Source of the DNA: Pontibacter ummariensis
Lineage (GTDB): Bacteria; Bacteroidota; Bacteroidia; Cytophagales; Hymenobacteraceae
DNA length: 64,000 nucleotides
Assembly (NCBI RefSeq): GCF_900188175.1
Contig: NZ_FZOQ01000025.1
Coordinates: 1 to 64,000, forward strand
Direction: 5' to 3'
The notes below the pieces were generated by a model. The model worked only from the letters and a program-made list of their open reading frames with translations. It was not told where the DNA came from and did not search any database. This document shows, one piece after another, positions 10,060 through 18,803 of the stretch (position 1 is its first letter; each line of letters starts with the position of its first letter). The position numbers and the translations under genes are program-made.

Positions 10060-11383
10060 TATTCGTGTTTCTATCAAAAATCCCCTCGTTTAATTTAGTC
10101 AGGGCCTCTACTTTGTCTTTTGTATTGATCAGCAAGCTGATGTTGTTCTTGCTTCCGCCATAAGAGATCATGCGCACCGAGATATCTTTCAGCGACTGGA
10201 AGATCTTCAGTCCGGAGCCACTGCGCTCTTCGATAAAGTCGCCCACTACGCAGATAATTGTCTGCTCCTGGTCTACCTCTACCTGGCCAAACTCCTTTAG
10301 CTCTGCCACGATCTCCTCCAGGTGCCTGGCATTGTCAATGGTAAGCGATACAGCCACCTCTGAAGTTGTGATCATATCGATTGGCGTTTTATAGCGCTCA
10401 AACACCTCGAATACACTGCGCAGGAAGCCATAAGCCAGCAGCATTCTGCCGGACTTGATCTTGATAGCCGTGATGCCATCCTTCGCTGCGACCGCTTTGA
10501 TTGTGCCGCCAGTGCTTTCTGCCGAAATGGTAGTACCCTTTGCCTCAGGCTGCATGGTGTTCAACAGCTTTACCGGAATATTCTTCTGCTTAGCCGGCGT
10601 CACACTGCTCGGGTGTAGAATTTTAGCGCCAAAGTAGGCCAACTCCGCCGCCTCATCAAACGAAAGCTCTGCAATCGGATAGGTGTCCTTCACGATGCGT
10701 GGGTCGTTGTTGTGCATCCCGTCGATGTCCGTCCAGATTTGGATCTCCTCCACGTCGGCAGCCGCGCCGATCAGAGAGGCAGAGTAGTCAGACCCACCCC
10801 GCTTCAGGTTGTCGATCTCCCCAAATGCATTGCGGCAAATGTAGCCCTGCGTGATGAACAGCTTGGTATTCGGAAACTTTTCCAACTCCTCTTTCAGGTG
10901 CTTGGCGATATAAGCCGTGTCTGGTTCCTCGTCCTCGTCGATCTTCATGAAGTTGAGGGCAGGAAGCAGCACAGAATTGATCTGCTGCTCTTCTAAAAAG
11001 AACTGGAACAGCGCTGTGGAAAGCAATTCTCCCTGGGCCAGTACTGCACGCTCTTCGTGTATGGTAAACAAGTCCTGTGTAAAGGCACGCACATGGTCGA
11101 AGTGCTCTGTCAGCAACTCGTTTGCCTGTTTTTTCTTTTCTGCGGAGGTGTAGAGTTCTTCTACCACCTGTTTATATTTATCATGCAGCGCATCAATCAG
11201 CGCGTTCGCTTCCTCGTTCTTGTTCTGGTACAGCGTCTCTGCGATTTGTACCAACGCGTTTGTAGTGCCTGACATCGCAGACAACACCACAATTTTTGGC
11301 TCATCATTATTGATAAGCGAGGCTACCGCCTTCATCCTCTCAGCAGACCCTACGGAGGTGCCGCCGAACTTTAGTACTTTCAT
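10052..11383 (-). CDS. lysC: Aspartate kinase (monofunctional)
   Basis: A 443-residue enzyme that phosphorylates aspartate, the first step toward Lys, Met and Thr. It opens with the kinase signature KFGGTSVGSAERM. It also has LSAMSGTTNALVQ, the nucleotide/substrate site RGGSDYSASLIGAA, and WTDIDGMHNNDPRIV. Two C-terminal ACT-type segments follow (about 310-440), with GVF/V-S-L-T-I-D and SYGGSKNNISLLI, the usual place for feedback control. There is no fused homoserine dehydrogenase. It overlaps lysA by 8 bp. A -7 box lies about 35 nt ahead of the ATG. Confidence 0.93.
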   Translation of the reverse strand: MKVLKFGGTSVGSAERMKAVASLINNDEPKIVVLSAMSGTTNALVQIAETLYQNKNEEANALIDALHDKYKQVVEELYTSAEKKKQANELLTEHFDHVRAFTQDLFTIHEERAVLAQGELLSTALFQFFLEEQQINSVLLPALNFMKIDEDEEPDTAYIAKHLKEELEKFPNTKLFITQGYICRNAFGEIDNLKRGGSDYSASLIGAAADVEEIQIWTDIDGMHNNDPRIVKDTYPIAELSFDEAAELAYFGAKILHPSSVTPAKQKNIPVKLLNTMQPEAKGTTISAESTGGTIKAVAAKDGITAIKIKSGRMLLAYGFLRSVFEVFERYKTPIDMITTSEVAVSLTIDNARHLEEIVAELKEFGQVEVDQEQTIICVVGDFIEERSGSGLKIFQSLKDISVRMISYGGSKNNISLLINTKDKVEALTKLNEGIFDRNTNNA

Positions 11384-11417
11384 TTAGATGATTAAGAAAT
11401 GAACAAACGTTGTCTTG

Positions 11418-11425
11418 CAAAAATA
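11418..11425 (-). promoter_or_regulatory. Candidate -7 promoter box for lysC-lysA
   Basis: Reads TATTTTTG on the minus strand, a full match to TAnnTTTG, 34 bp upstream of the lysC ATG. No clear -33 TTTG at standard spacing. The leader would be short (about 30 nt), leaving no room for a lysine riboswitch. Confidence 0.45.
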
Positions 11426-11577
11426 GCAAAAAACCATGCACTTAACAGCAGGTATATAAAACTATCAACAGAACAAAAACGAAGAAGGGTTCAGCTAAAT
11501 TTTTCTTGTCTGTAAAAGACAAAACATGGTGAAACCGGAAGGCTTGATTTCTTGTTTCTCTGCGGCTGTTGCAGTTC

Positions 11578-12786
11578 CTATTGCTGGCAGGAAACAACCA
11601 GGCTGGCCGCATTACCCCCAAAACCCGCCGCATTTACCATAATCCGTTTGATAAGTTTAGCCTGTTGTGTTTGCTGCGGCAAGAGTTGGTTAGGGTAGGG
11701 AACAGGTGCAAACTGTTGCTGCTGTAAGATATACAGCGCGTACTGCAGGCTCAATGCGCCAGAGGCGCCTAAGGTATGGCCAAGCAGCCATTTGTTCGTG
11801 GTAACCGCAGGGGTAGCCTTACCAAAGACGGCCTGTACAGCATTTAGTTCGGCTTTATCCCCGGCACGGGTGCCGGGGGTATGGGTGATGATCAGGTCTA
11901 TCTGCCTGTCCTGCTCGGGTAACTGTGCCAGTGCATGACGCATGGCTTTCTGGAAATTAAGGCCTTCCGCTGAGATTCCCGTCTTACTGACGATCTTTTC
12001 GAAGCCCAGGCCTACAGCTTCTATAACGAAATCACCCGGCTTTATTGCTGTTTGCGGCACTTGTTCTAAGGCAAAAACGGCTGCGCCTTCGCCAAGGGTG
12101 AACGTGTTCTGCTTTTCGAGTGCATAAGGTTGGCAAGGGTAAGGGTGGTCAGCAAGCTTGGAGTAGATGCCAACGGCCCTCATTTGAGCGACAGTAAATT
12201 CAGTAAGGGGAGCCTCTGTACCCCCGGCCAGGAAGCATTTGGCCATGCCTGCTTTTAACCAGGCTACACCATTGGCCACAGCCATAAGCGCAGTGCTACA
12301 GGTAATGGAATGGCTGATCTGGCCACCCCCGGCATTAACGGCGTGGGCTACCCAACTGGATAGGTTGCCAAGGGTCGTGGTAGGGGAGGCGCCAGAGGAA
12401 AGCTGTTCCTGCTGAAAAGCCTCGTAGTGCTGCTCAAACAAACCCGTTGCCCCACGCGATGAGCCGATGTTCACCGCCAGGTCATCGTTCGTGGTCGAAT
12501 GAGCCAGCCAACCTGCTTCGTCTGCTGCCTGTCGGGCGGCATAGACAGCAAGCAGCACCGAACGGTCCAATTGCTTGTAGTTTGGATTACTTTGTACGAA
12601 TTCCTGCAACTGTTGCTCTCCGGCAGGGGACAAGGGGGCAACAGGGGCTGGGCTGCCCTGGTACTGCTTGGCTGTGAAGGCTGGTATGCCCGCACTATAA
12701 GCATTGGCAGTAGAGACAGCGTTATGCCCCAAGGGAGAGATTCCCCCAACGCCTCTGATCACGATATGTTCTTTCACTGTTACCAA
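11578..12786 (-). CDS. Beta-ketoacyl-ACP synthase (KAS I/II type) in the biotin cluster
   Basis: A 402-residue thiolase-fold condensing enzyme. The full C-H-H active site is visible: C163 in ITCSTALMAV, H302 in ITHTPGTRAGD and H337 in LLGHTLGASGA. GLGFEK and the C-terminal NAAGFGGNAASLVV loop also fit KAS I/II. It follows bioA by 74 bp on the same strand and appears to end the biotin operon. Because no bioC or bioH is seen here, a role in building the pimeloyl chain is an attractive inference. It could instead be a general FabF/FabB paralogue or aryl-polyene-type KAS that merely sits here. Confidence 0.85.
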   Translation of the reverse strand: MVTVKEHIVIRGVGGISPLGHNAVSTANAYSAGIPAFTAKQYQGSPAPVAPLSPAGEQQLQEFVQSNPNYKQLDRSVLLAVYAARQAADEAGWLAHSTTNDDLAVNIGSSRGATGLFEQHYEAFQQEQLSSGASPTTTLGNLSSWVAHAVNAGGGQISHSITCSTALMAVANGVAWLKAGMAKCFLAGGTEAPLTEFTVAQMRAVGIYSKLADHPYPCQPYALEKQNTFTLGEGAAVFALEQVPQTAIKPGDFVIEAVGLGFEKIVSKTGISAEGLNFQKAMRHALAQLPEQDRQIDLIITHTPGTRAGDKAELNAVQAVFGKATPAVTTNKWLLGHTLGASGALSLQYALYILQQQQFAPVPYPNQLLPQQTQQAKLIKRIMVNAAGFGGNAASLVVSCQQ

Positions 12787-12860
12787 ACCGGTGGCAAAGG
12801 TAAGGGATTCATTCCAAACGGGCTCTCGGGTGAATAAGGTATCAGTATCAATCGGGCACT

Positions 12861-14177
12861 TTAGTCGTGGAGCATGGTTAAATCTGGCCGGGGGTGTTGC
12901 TTTTGCCCAGACACGACCTCCTGCATGCCCCGGATGGTCTGGTACACTTGCTCTAGTTGGGCCTTCGTGATACAGTAGGGCGGGATAATGTAGATAATGT
13001 TGCCCAACGGCCGCAAGAGCACGCCCTGGTCCATTCCGTAACTGTACAAGGTATCGCGCAGGTCACTGAAGTAGGAGGTCGCGCCGTCTTCGAACTCTAC
13101 CGCCAGGATCGTGCCCTGCTGGCGCACCTCCTTTACATGCGAAAGGGCCTGTATCTCTTGTGCGAAGGTTTTGTGCTGCTGCTGAATGCGGGCGATGTCT
13201 TGTTGCGTTTCCTCCTTAAGCAGTAGGTCGAGGCTGGCCAGACCGGCGGCACAGGCAACCGGGTTTGCTGTATAACTGTGGCCGTGGAATAAGGTCTTGC
13301 TCTTATCGTCGTGCAAAAAAGCCTGGTACACCTTTTCAGAGGCGGAGGTAGCGCCTAAGGCCATCGTTCCCCCAGTCAGCCCCTTCGACAGGCAGACCAT
13401 GTCAGGTTTATGTTGCAGATAATCAGAGGCAAAGGTGCGGCCCGTGCGGCCAAAACCGGTCATTACCTCATCGGCTATGGTTAGAATGTCGTGTTGCTGG
13501 CAGATTTCTACCAGTTGGTCCAGCACCTGAGGCGAATACATTACCATGCCGGCTGTGCCCAGCACCAGCGGCTCGTAGATAAAGGCGGCAATGTCTCCGC
13601 CCCTAGCTAACGCTTCCAGCTGCTTTACCGTCTCCTCTTCTTTGCCGGATACGGGTACATCCACAAAAGCGACTTCAAAGAGGAAAGACCAGAAAGGAGC
13701 CGTGAAAGCACTGCGGGCACTAACGGCCATCGCGCCAAAGGTATCGCCATGGTAGCTGTCACGGAAGGCGATGATCTTCTTTTTGGGAGTGCCCTGGTTG
13801 TTCCAGTACTGGATGGCCATTTTGAGCGCTACCTCCACGGCTGTGGAGCCATTGTCTGAATAAAAGATACGGCATTGCCCTCGGGGGAGGATTTGCAGCA
13901 GGCGTTCAGCAAAGGTGACCGCTGCCGGGTGGGTAAAGCCGGCAAAAATGACGTGCTCCAGAGTGTGCAGTTGCTCTGCTACTTTTTGCGCAATATAAGG
14001 GTGGGCGTGCCCGTGCAGGTTCACCCACCAGGATGCCACAGCATCGATGTAGGTCCGGCCATCCTCTGAAAACAAAAGCGCTCCCTCACCCCGAACAATC
14101 GGAACAGGAAGCGCTGCTGTTTTCATTTGCGTATAGGGGTGCCAGATAACGTTATGATCGCGTTCGGCTAAACTCAT
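12861..14177 (-). CDS. bioA: Adenosylmethionine-8-amino-7-oxononanoate aminotransferase
   Basis: A class III PLP aminotransferase of 438 residues that turns KAPA into DAPA with SAM as amino donor. It begins with HNVIWHPYTQMK, the BioA-specific start, then DAVASWWVNLHGHAHP, IFYSDNGSTAVEVALKM, the ADEVMTGFGRTG aspartate loop, and the Schiff-base lysine in MVCLSKGLTGGTMALGAT. Length is normal. It lies 132 bp after bioD and ahead of the KAS gene. Confidence 0.95.
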   Translation of the reverse strand: MSLAERDHNVIWHPYTQMKTAALPVPIVRGEGALLFSEDGRTYIDAVASWWVNLHGHAHPYIAQKVAEQLHTLEHVIFAGFTHPAAVTFAERLLQILPRGQCRIFYSDNGSTAVEVALKMAIQYWNNQGTPKKKIIAFRDSYHGDTFGAMAVSARSAFTAPFWSFLFEVAFVDVPVSGKEEETVKQLEALARGGDIAAFIYEPLVLGTAGMVMYSPQVLDQLVEICQQHDILTIADEVMTGFGRTGRTFASDYLQHKPDMVCLSKGLTGGTMALGATSASEKVYQAFLHDDKSKTLFHGHSYTANPVACAAGLASLDLLLKEETQQDIARIQQQHKTFAQEIQALSHVKEVRQQGTILAVEFEDGATSYFSDLRDTLYSYGMDQGVLLRPLGNIIYIIPPYCITKAQLEQVYQTIRGMQEVVSGQKQHPRPDLTMLHD

Positions 14178-14309
14178 GTTTTTAATTTAAAGATACAGGA
14201 AAAAGACCCGGCGGCGGATTTAGTTAGCAGTCCGTTCTGTACTTACCCTTCTCAGCAAGTATACATACTAACGTAAAATGTCCTTTATCTTATGCCGGAG
14301 GTATTCTTC

Positions 14310-14924
14310 CTATAAAAAAGGCTTAAACTGCTCTGCGTACGCTGCCACTGTTTCTTTACAGAAATCAGCTTCCTGGCGGATAGACGGCAAACGGCGTAAG
14401 CCTGTGTATTTTGTGATGAAATCTTCGGAGGCGTTGTTCTCCTCGCCGTTAAAGATAATGCCTGCCACCGGAATCTTGCGGTAACGCAACACCTCGGCTG
14501 TTAAAAGCGTGTGGTTAATGCTTCCCAGGTAGTTTCTGGAGACAAGGATGACCTCTAAGCCCAGTTGCTGTACCATGTCCAGAACCAGAAAACGCTTGTT
14601 CAGCGGCACCATCAGCCCGCCGGCTCCTTCCACGATCAGGTTATTGTTCGTCTCCGGCAACTGAAGGCCTTGCATGTTGATCTCCACGCCTTCCGCGGCA
14701 GCGGCACGGTGTGGGGAGGCGGCCATTTTCAGGCGGTACGCTTCCGGGTGAAAAACGGAAACGGAGTTAGATACCAGACTCATAACAGTGTCGGTATCGG
14801 TGAAGTCCAGACCTCCTGCCTGCACAGGTTTCCAGTAGTCAGCCTGAAGGGCTTCGGTGAGGATGGCGGCAGCCACAGTCTTTCCCACATCCGTTCCGAT
14901 GCCTGTTACAAAATAGCGTTTCAT
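14310..14924 (-). CDS. bioD: Dethiobiotin synthetase
   Basis: A 204-residue ATP-dependent carboxylase closing the ureido ring of dethiobiotin. It starts with the P-loop FVTGIGTDVGKTVAAA, has the substrate lysine region YWKPVQAG, and the glycine-rich VEGAGGLMVPLN loop that binds DAPA and ATP. Its ATG overlaps the bioF stop by 4 bp (translational coupling). Family length is 200-230, so it is complete. Confidence 0.94.
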   Translation of the reverse strand: MKRYFVTGIGTDVGKTVAAAILTEALQADYWKPVQAGGLDFTDTDTVMSLVSNSVSVFHPEAYRLKMAASPHRAAAAEGVEINMQGLQLPETNNNLIVEGAGGLMVPLNKRFLVLDMVQQLGLEVILVSRNYLGSINHTLLTAEVLRYRKIPVAGIIFNGEENNASEDFITKYTGLRRLPSIRQEADFCKETVAAYAEQFKPFL

Positions 14925-16054
14925 GTTCCTTTGGCTATGGCCTGCGCGAGGCCCTCAATGTCATCAAATGTATTAAATGCATGCGCAATGATCCGTAAGC
15001 GTTCCTTGCCTTTCGGCACAGTAGGGCTCAGGACGGGGCGCACGTCAAAACCTGTCGTCTGTAAAAAAGCTGCCAGACCTTTCAGCTTGGCTGCGCCTCC
15101 TTCTTTTACAAAAACAGAGAGAATCACACTCTCTGCAGGGGCACAGCACACACCTGGTACTTCGTTCAGCTTTTTAGATAGCGCACCAGCAATATCTTTT
15201 ACCTGCTGGCGTTCTTTGTTTAAGTCCGGCAATAGCTGGTAGGCACTTTTCAGGGCCAGTAGCGCCGGAGTAGGCAAAGCGGTGGTATAAATAAAGGCGC
15301 GACTAAAATTAATCAGGTAGTCGCGCAGCACCTGCGGGCCGATGACAGCTGCCCCATGGCTGCCCATGGCCTTGCCGTAAGTCATTACCCGGGCAAATAC
15401 TTCCTGTTCCAGGCAAAGTTCAGATACAAGGCCTTCACCTTTCTCCCCGTAGAGCCCCACAGCGTGGGCCTCATCCACGATCAAGGCTGCACCCTGTTTC
15501 TGGCACAGCTGCGCTAGTTCCTTTAAAGGAGCCCTGTCGCCATCCATCGAGTACACCGACTCAACCAGCACATATACCTGGCCAGCCGCATGCTTTAGCT
15601 TTTGCCGCAGGTCTTCCACGCTGTTATGGCGGAAAGGGTAGGCTTTGGCAAAACTCAGGCGGAGCCCGTCCTTCATGGAGGCATGGCTGGCCTCGTCATA
15701 AAACACGGTGTCCCCGCGCTGTGGCAAGGCCGACAGCAGCCCCACATTGGCTGCGTAGCCCGAGTTATAGAGGAGGGCCGCCTCTGCGCAGTGATAGTGC
15801 GCAATCCGGTTTTCCAACTCTTCAAACAGGGGGCTGTTACCAGAAAGTAAACGGGAACCGGTTGCCCCCAATGGCAAATGCTTGTATTGTTCCTCTGCCT
15901 TGTGGATAAGTGCCCGCAGTTTCTCTGAGCGAGCAAGGCCGAGGTAATCGTTCGAGCAGAAGTCTGTCAGGCCGGAGGTTGTCTTGAGCTGACGCAGGTT
16001 ACCCTGTGCCGCTCGCTCCGCCAGCTTTTGCGCTAACTTCTGATGCAGTTCCAC
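14921..16054 (-). CDS. bioF: 8-amino-7-oxononanoate synthase
   Basis: An alpha-oxoamine synthase of 377 residues that condenses a pimeloyl thioester with alanine to KAPA. Landmarks are DFCSNDYLGLARS, LGATGSRLLSGNSPLFEELE, the SVYSMDGDRAPL loop, IVDEAHAVGLYGEKGEG (PLP aspartate), and the PLP lysine in VMTYGKAMGSHGAAV. It lies 8 bp downstream of bioB and overlaps bioD by 4 bp. Confidence 0.92.
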   Translation of the reverse strand: MELHQKLAQKLAERAAQGNLRQLKTTSGLTDFCSNDYLGLARSEKLRALIHKAEEQYKHLPLGATGSRLLSGNSPLFEELENRIAHYHCAEAALLYNSGYAANVGLLSALPQRGDTVFYDEASHASMKDGLRLSFAKAYPFRHNSVEDLRQKLKHAAGQVYVLVESVYSMDGDRAPLKELAQLCQKQGAALIVDEAHAVGLYGEKGEGLVSELCLEQEVFARVMTYGKAMGSHGAAVIGPQVLRDYLINFSRAFIYTTALPTPALLALKSAYQLLPDLNKERQQVKDIAGALSKKLNEVPGVCCAPAESVILSVFVKEGGAAKLKGLAAFLQTTGFDVRPVLSPTVPKGKERLRIIAHAFNTFDDIEGLAQAIAKGT

Positions 16055-16062
16055 AGTGCGTA

Positions 16063-17067
16063 CTATTGTACTACTTCAGGCTGCTTTTCTTCTTTAAATG
16101 ATTTTCGGGGCGTCAGACCCAGCAAGTCGAACATGGCCTTGTCCGCATCGAAATCCGGGTTAGGGGTTGTCAACAGCTTTTCACCGGTAAAGATAGAGTT
16201 GGCACCGGCCAGAAAGCAAAGTGCCTGGTCGGTAACGCTCATGCGCTCACGGCCAGCCGATAAGCGTACCATAGACTTCGGCATCAGGATACGGGCAGTG
16301 GCGATCATGCGCACCATCTCCCATACAGATACCAGGGGTTGGTTCTCCAGCGGAGTGCCTTTCACGGGTACCAGGGCATTTACCGGTACAGATTCCGGGT
16401 GCTGCTCCATAGTGGACAGCGTATGCAGCATGCCGATACGGTCTTCGTCTGTTTCGCCCAGGCCAATAATGCCGCCAGAGCAGACAGAGATACCTGCCTT
16501 GCGCACGTTGTCGATCGTGTTCAGACGATCGTCGTAGGTGCGGGTGGTAATGATGCTGGCGTAGTTCTCTTCTGAGGTATCCAGGTTGTGGTTGTAAGCG
16601 TACAGGCCGGCTTCCTTCAGGCGCTCTGCCTGGTACTCGTTTACCATGCCCAGCGTGCAGCACACTTCCAGCCCCAGGTCATTTACGCCCTTCACCATGT
16701 TCAACACCTTGTCGAAGTCGCGGTTGTCGCGCACCTCGCGCCAGGCAGCACCCATGCAGAAACGGGTAGAGCCGCCTTCTTTGGCACGTTGTGCCGCCGA
16801 TAACACCTGCTCCTGGCTCATGAGCTTGTGCACCTCCACATCGGTGTGGTAACGGGCTGCCTGTGGGCAGTAAGCACAATCTTCAGAGCATCCGCCGGTC
16901 TTCACTGATAACAAGGTGCATACCTGTACCTCGCCAGTGGCCTGAAATTGCTTGTGCACATGGGCCGCCTCTACGATCAGTTCCAGTACCGGCTTGTTGT
17001 AAATTGCCTTTATTTCCTCCAGGCTCCAGTCATTGCGGAGCACTGTGTTTTGTCCGTTCTGCATCAT
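16063..17067 (-). CDS. bioB: Biotin synthase
   Basis: A 334-residue radical-SAM enzyme that inserts sulfur into dethiobiotin. The radical-SAM cysteines are in [12 protein letters not shown] (CxxxCxxC, binding [4Fe-4S]). Residues for the auxiliary [2Fe-2S] cluster are supplied around [19 protein letters not shown] and the later GRERM arginine, all typical of BioB. Two adjacent ATGs exist (17067 and 17064). It is the first gene of bioB-F-D-A-KAS. No BirA operator was recognised upstream. Confidence 0.95.
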   Translation of the reverse strand: MMQNGQNTVLRNDWSLEEIKAIYNKPVLELIVEAAHVHKQFQATGEVQVCTLLSVKTGGCSEDCAYCPQAARYHTDVEVHKLMSQEQVLSAAQRAKEGGSTRFCMGAAWREVRDNRDFDKVLNMVKGVNDLGLEVCCTLGMVNEYQAERLKEAGLYAYNHNLDTSEENYASIITTRTYDDRLNTIDNVRKAGISVCSGGIIGLGETDEDRIGMLHTLSTMEQHPESVPVNALVPVKGTPLENQPLVSVWEMVRMIATARILMPKSMVRLSAGRERMSVTDQALCFLAGANSIFTGEKLLTTPNPDFDADKAMFDLLGLTPRKSFKEEKQPEVVQ

Positions 17068-17269
17068 GGTACTCGTGTTTAGGGTTACGAAGGTAATTTG
17101 AAGATTTAGGAATAAAAAATCACCATCTGGGGTGAACTTAGTGGATAAATACTTAACTGGTTCAGCTTGTGAGGGTTTTCTGTGGAAAAATTGGTGTGTG
17201 AATTTGTGAAGTGTTCACATGCCGCAGAGGGGAGGTCAGGCAAGAGGTGCAGGAGGGTACGAGGGAAAC

Positions 17270-17296
17270 AAAAAATCCCCTGCATGCGCTGCAGAG
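17270..17296 (-). terminator. Intrinsic terminator after the MORN-repeat gene
   Basis: An 11-bp stem with one mismatch closes a 5-nt loop. On the minus strand it is followed by TTTTTTG. It lies about 30 bp past the stop of the 17325-18638 gene. Confidence 0.75.
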
Positions 17297-17324
17297 GATT
17301 CCTCGTGTCAGGCTGGTCGCCGCC

Positions 17325-18638
17325 CTACTTTTCTTCCTGTATTTCCCCGTTGCGGTACACCCGGGTCTTGATCACTTTGCCTTCGGGACTGAGGTACTTC
17401 CAGGTGCCTGTCTCGCGGTTGTTACGGAACTGCCCCAGCACCTCTACCTTGCCATCTTCATCATATTGCTTGTACGGCCCAAAGCGCCGCCCGTCCTTGT
17501 GGTTCGTCTCGGACCTCAGCTTACCAGAGGCGTAGTAGGTATAACTCAGGCCAACGATCTTGCCGTCCTGGTAGGTGTGCTTCTCTTTTACCTGCCCGTT
17601 CTCGTGGTACTCGAGGCGATCGCCTACCAACTTGCCGGCATTGTAGGTCTCGCTGTGCTGTACCTGCTTTGCAGGCGAGTCGAAGTAGGTCTTCCAGGTG
17701 CCGTGCTTCTGCTTGGCTTTTAGCTGTTCTTCCGCCTGTAGGTTTCCGGAAAGGTAATAACGCAAGGTCTTGCTGTCGTCCCCATTGTTCGAACTTACCG
17801 TTTCTTCTTTCAGCTGGCCGGTTTCGTAATAGTACAGCGCTTTGCCGTTGATAGCACCGTTCTTGTAACTGATCACGCTGCGCGGCTTCCCGTCCTCATA
17901 GTAGGATTTGGCAGTTCCATCCATTTTGCCAGTTACAAAGCTGCCCTCCGTGCTGAGCTTCCCGTTTTTATAATAGCTTTTGTAAGTTCCCTGCTTCTCG
18001 CCGGCCACGTTCACTGTTTCCGTCTGTACTTGGCCATTGTCATAGAACGTATTATAAGAGCCCTCCAGCATGCCGTTTTTATAGGTGGCCTCTGTTTCCG
18101 GCTGACCGTTGGCATAAAAGGTTTTGGCCGGGCCATTCTGCTGGTTGTTCCTGTAGGTGATCTCAGATTTTAGCTGGCCGTTAGGATAGTACTCCCGCAC
18201 CAGGCCTTCCGGGTGGCCCTTCTCGAACTGGGTTTCCTTTTTTACCCTGCCATCCTCGTAGAATGTCTTGAAGAAGTCTTGCTGCAGGTCGTTCTCATAG
18301 CGCCCTTCCTGCACTAGTTTCCCATCCGGGCTGTATGCTTTAAAAGGCCCCTGCTTTACGTCCATCACGTAGGTTAGTTGCATTCTGGTTTGGCCGTTGG
18401 GGTAAAACTCAGTGTACACGCTATCCTTTTTGCCCTCCACAAATTTCACCAGTGCCTCCCGTTCTCCGCCGGGGTAATAGCGGTTATAGTAACCTACAAT
18501 GGCGGAATCCGGGATAATATAATACTCCTCTTTGATGGCGGCGGGCGCATCTTTATGGTAGGTTGTTACCTTGGTTTGTGCCATGGCAAAGCCTTGCAGC
18601 AGGCTAAGGGGCAACAGGAAAGACAGGAACTTGTACAT
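17325..18638 (-). CDS. Secreted MORN-repeat (YwqK-like) protein
   Basis: A 437-residue exported protein: a signal peptide (about residues 1-20, ending AMAQ) followed by some fifteen tandem units of about 23 residues of the form Y-x-NG-x-L-x-x-E-x-x-Y-x-x-G-x-x-x-G. This is the MORN_2 pattern. Such repeats form long beta-sheet rods and are frequent in Bacteroidota. Databases often label them 'toxin-antitoxin system YwqK family antitoxin', but no toxin gene is next to it, so I do not adopt that role. Function is unknown; an envelope structural or binding role is only a guess. It has its own terminator. Confidence 0.8.
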   Translation of the reverse strand: MYKFLSFLLPLSLLQGFAMAQTKVTTYHKDAPAAIKEEYYIIPDSAIVGYYNRYYPGGEREALVKFVEGKKDSVYTEFYPNGQTRMQLTYVMDVKQGPFKAYSPDGKLVQEGRYENDLQQDFFKTFYEDGRVKKETQFEKGHPEGLVREYYPNGQLKSEITYRNNQQNGPAKTFYANGQPETEATYKNGMLEGSYNTFYDNGQVQTETVNVAGEKQGTYKSYYKNGKLSTEGSFVTGKMDGTAKSYYEDGKPRSVISYKNGAINGKALYYYETGQLKEETVSSNNGDDSKTLRYYLSGNLQAEEQLKAKQKHGTWKTYFDSPAKQVQHSETYNAGKLVGDRLEYHENGQVKEKHTYQDGKIVGLSYTYYASGKLRSETNHKDGRRFGPYKQYDEDGKVEVLGQFRNNRETGTWKYLSPEGKVIKTRVYRNGEIQEEK

Positions 18639-18744
18639 GTGCGATGACTAAGATAAGGGTTCTGGTATTGCTGGAGCCAGGGCTCGTTTCTGCTGTTTTA
18701 ACACGAAGTGCTTGAAAAGCATTCAAAGCTACTATTCGTGTGCA

Positions 18745-18779
18745 AAAAGAAAGCCTTACGTGCTTAACGTAAGGCTTTC
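18745..18779 (-). terminator. Intrinsic terminator after the thiolase gene
   Basis: A perfect 13-bp stem (18749-18761 with 18767-18779) encloses a 5-nt loop. Reading on the minus strand it is followed by TTTTT. It lies 25 bp beyond the thiolase stop. Confidence 0.9.
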
Positions 18780-18803
18780 CGCAAACAATATGCCTAAGCG
18801 GGG

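Noticed and set aside
11384-11577. Lysine riboswitch ahead of lysC
   Set aside because: The leader implied by the -7 box is only about 30 nt and no L-box core was seen.
17325-18638. Reading the MORN-repeat gene as a YwqK antitoxin of a toxin-antitoxin pair
   Set aside because: No toxin gene is adjacent, and the protein is a secreted long repeat rod; the label comes from repeat similarity only.
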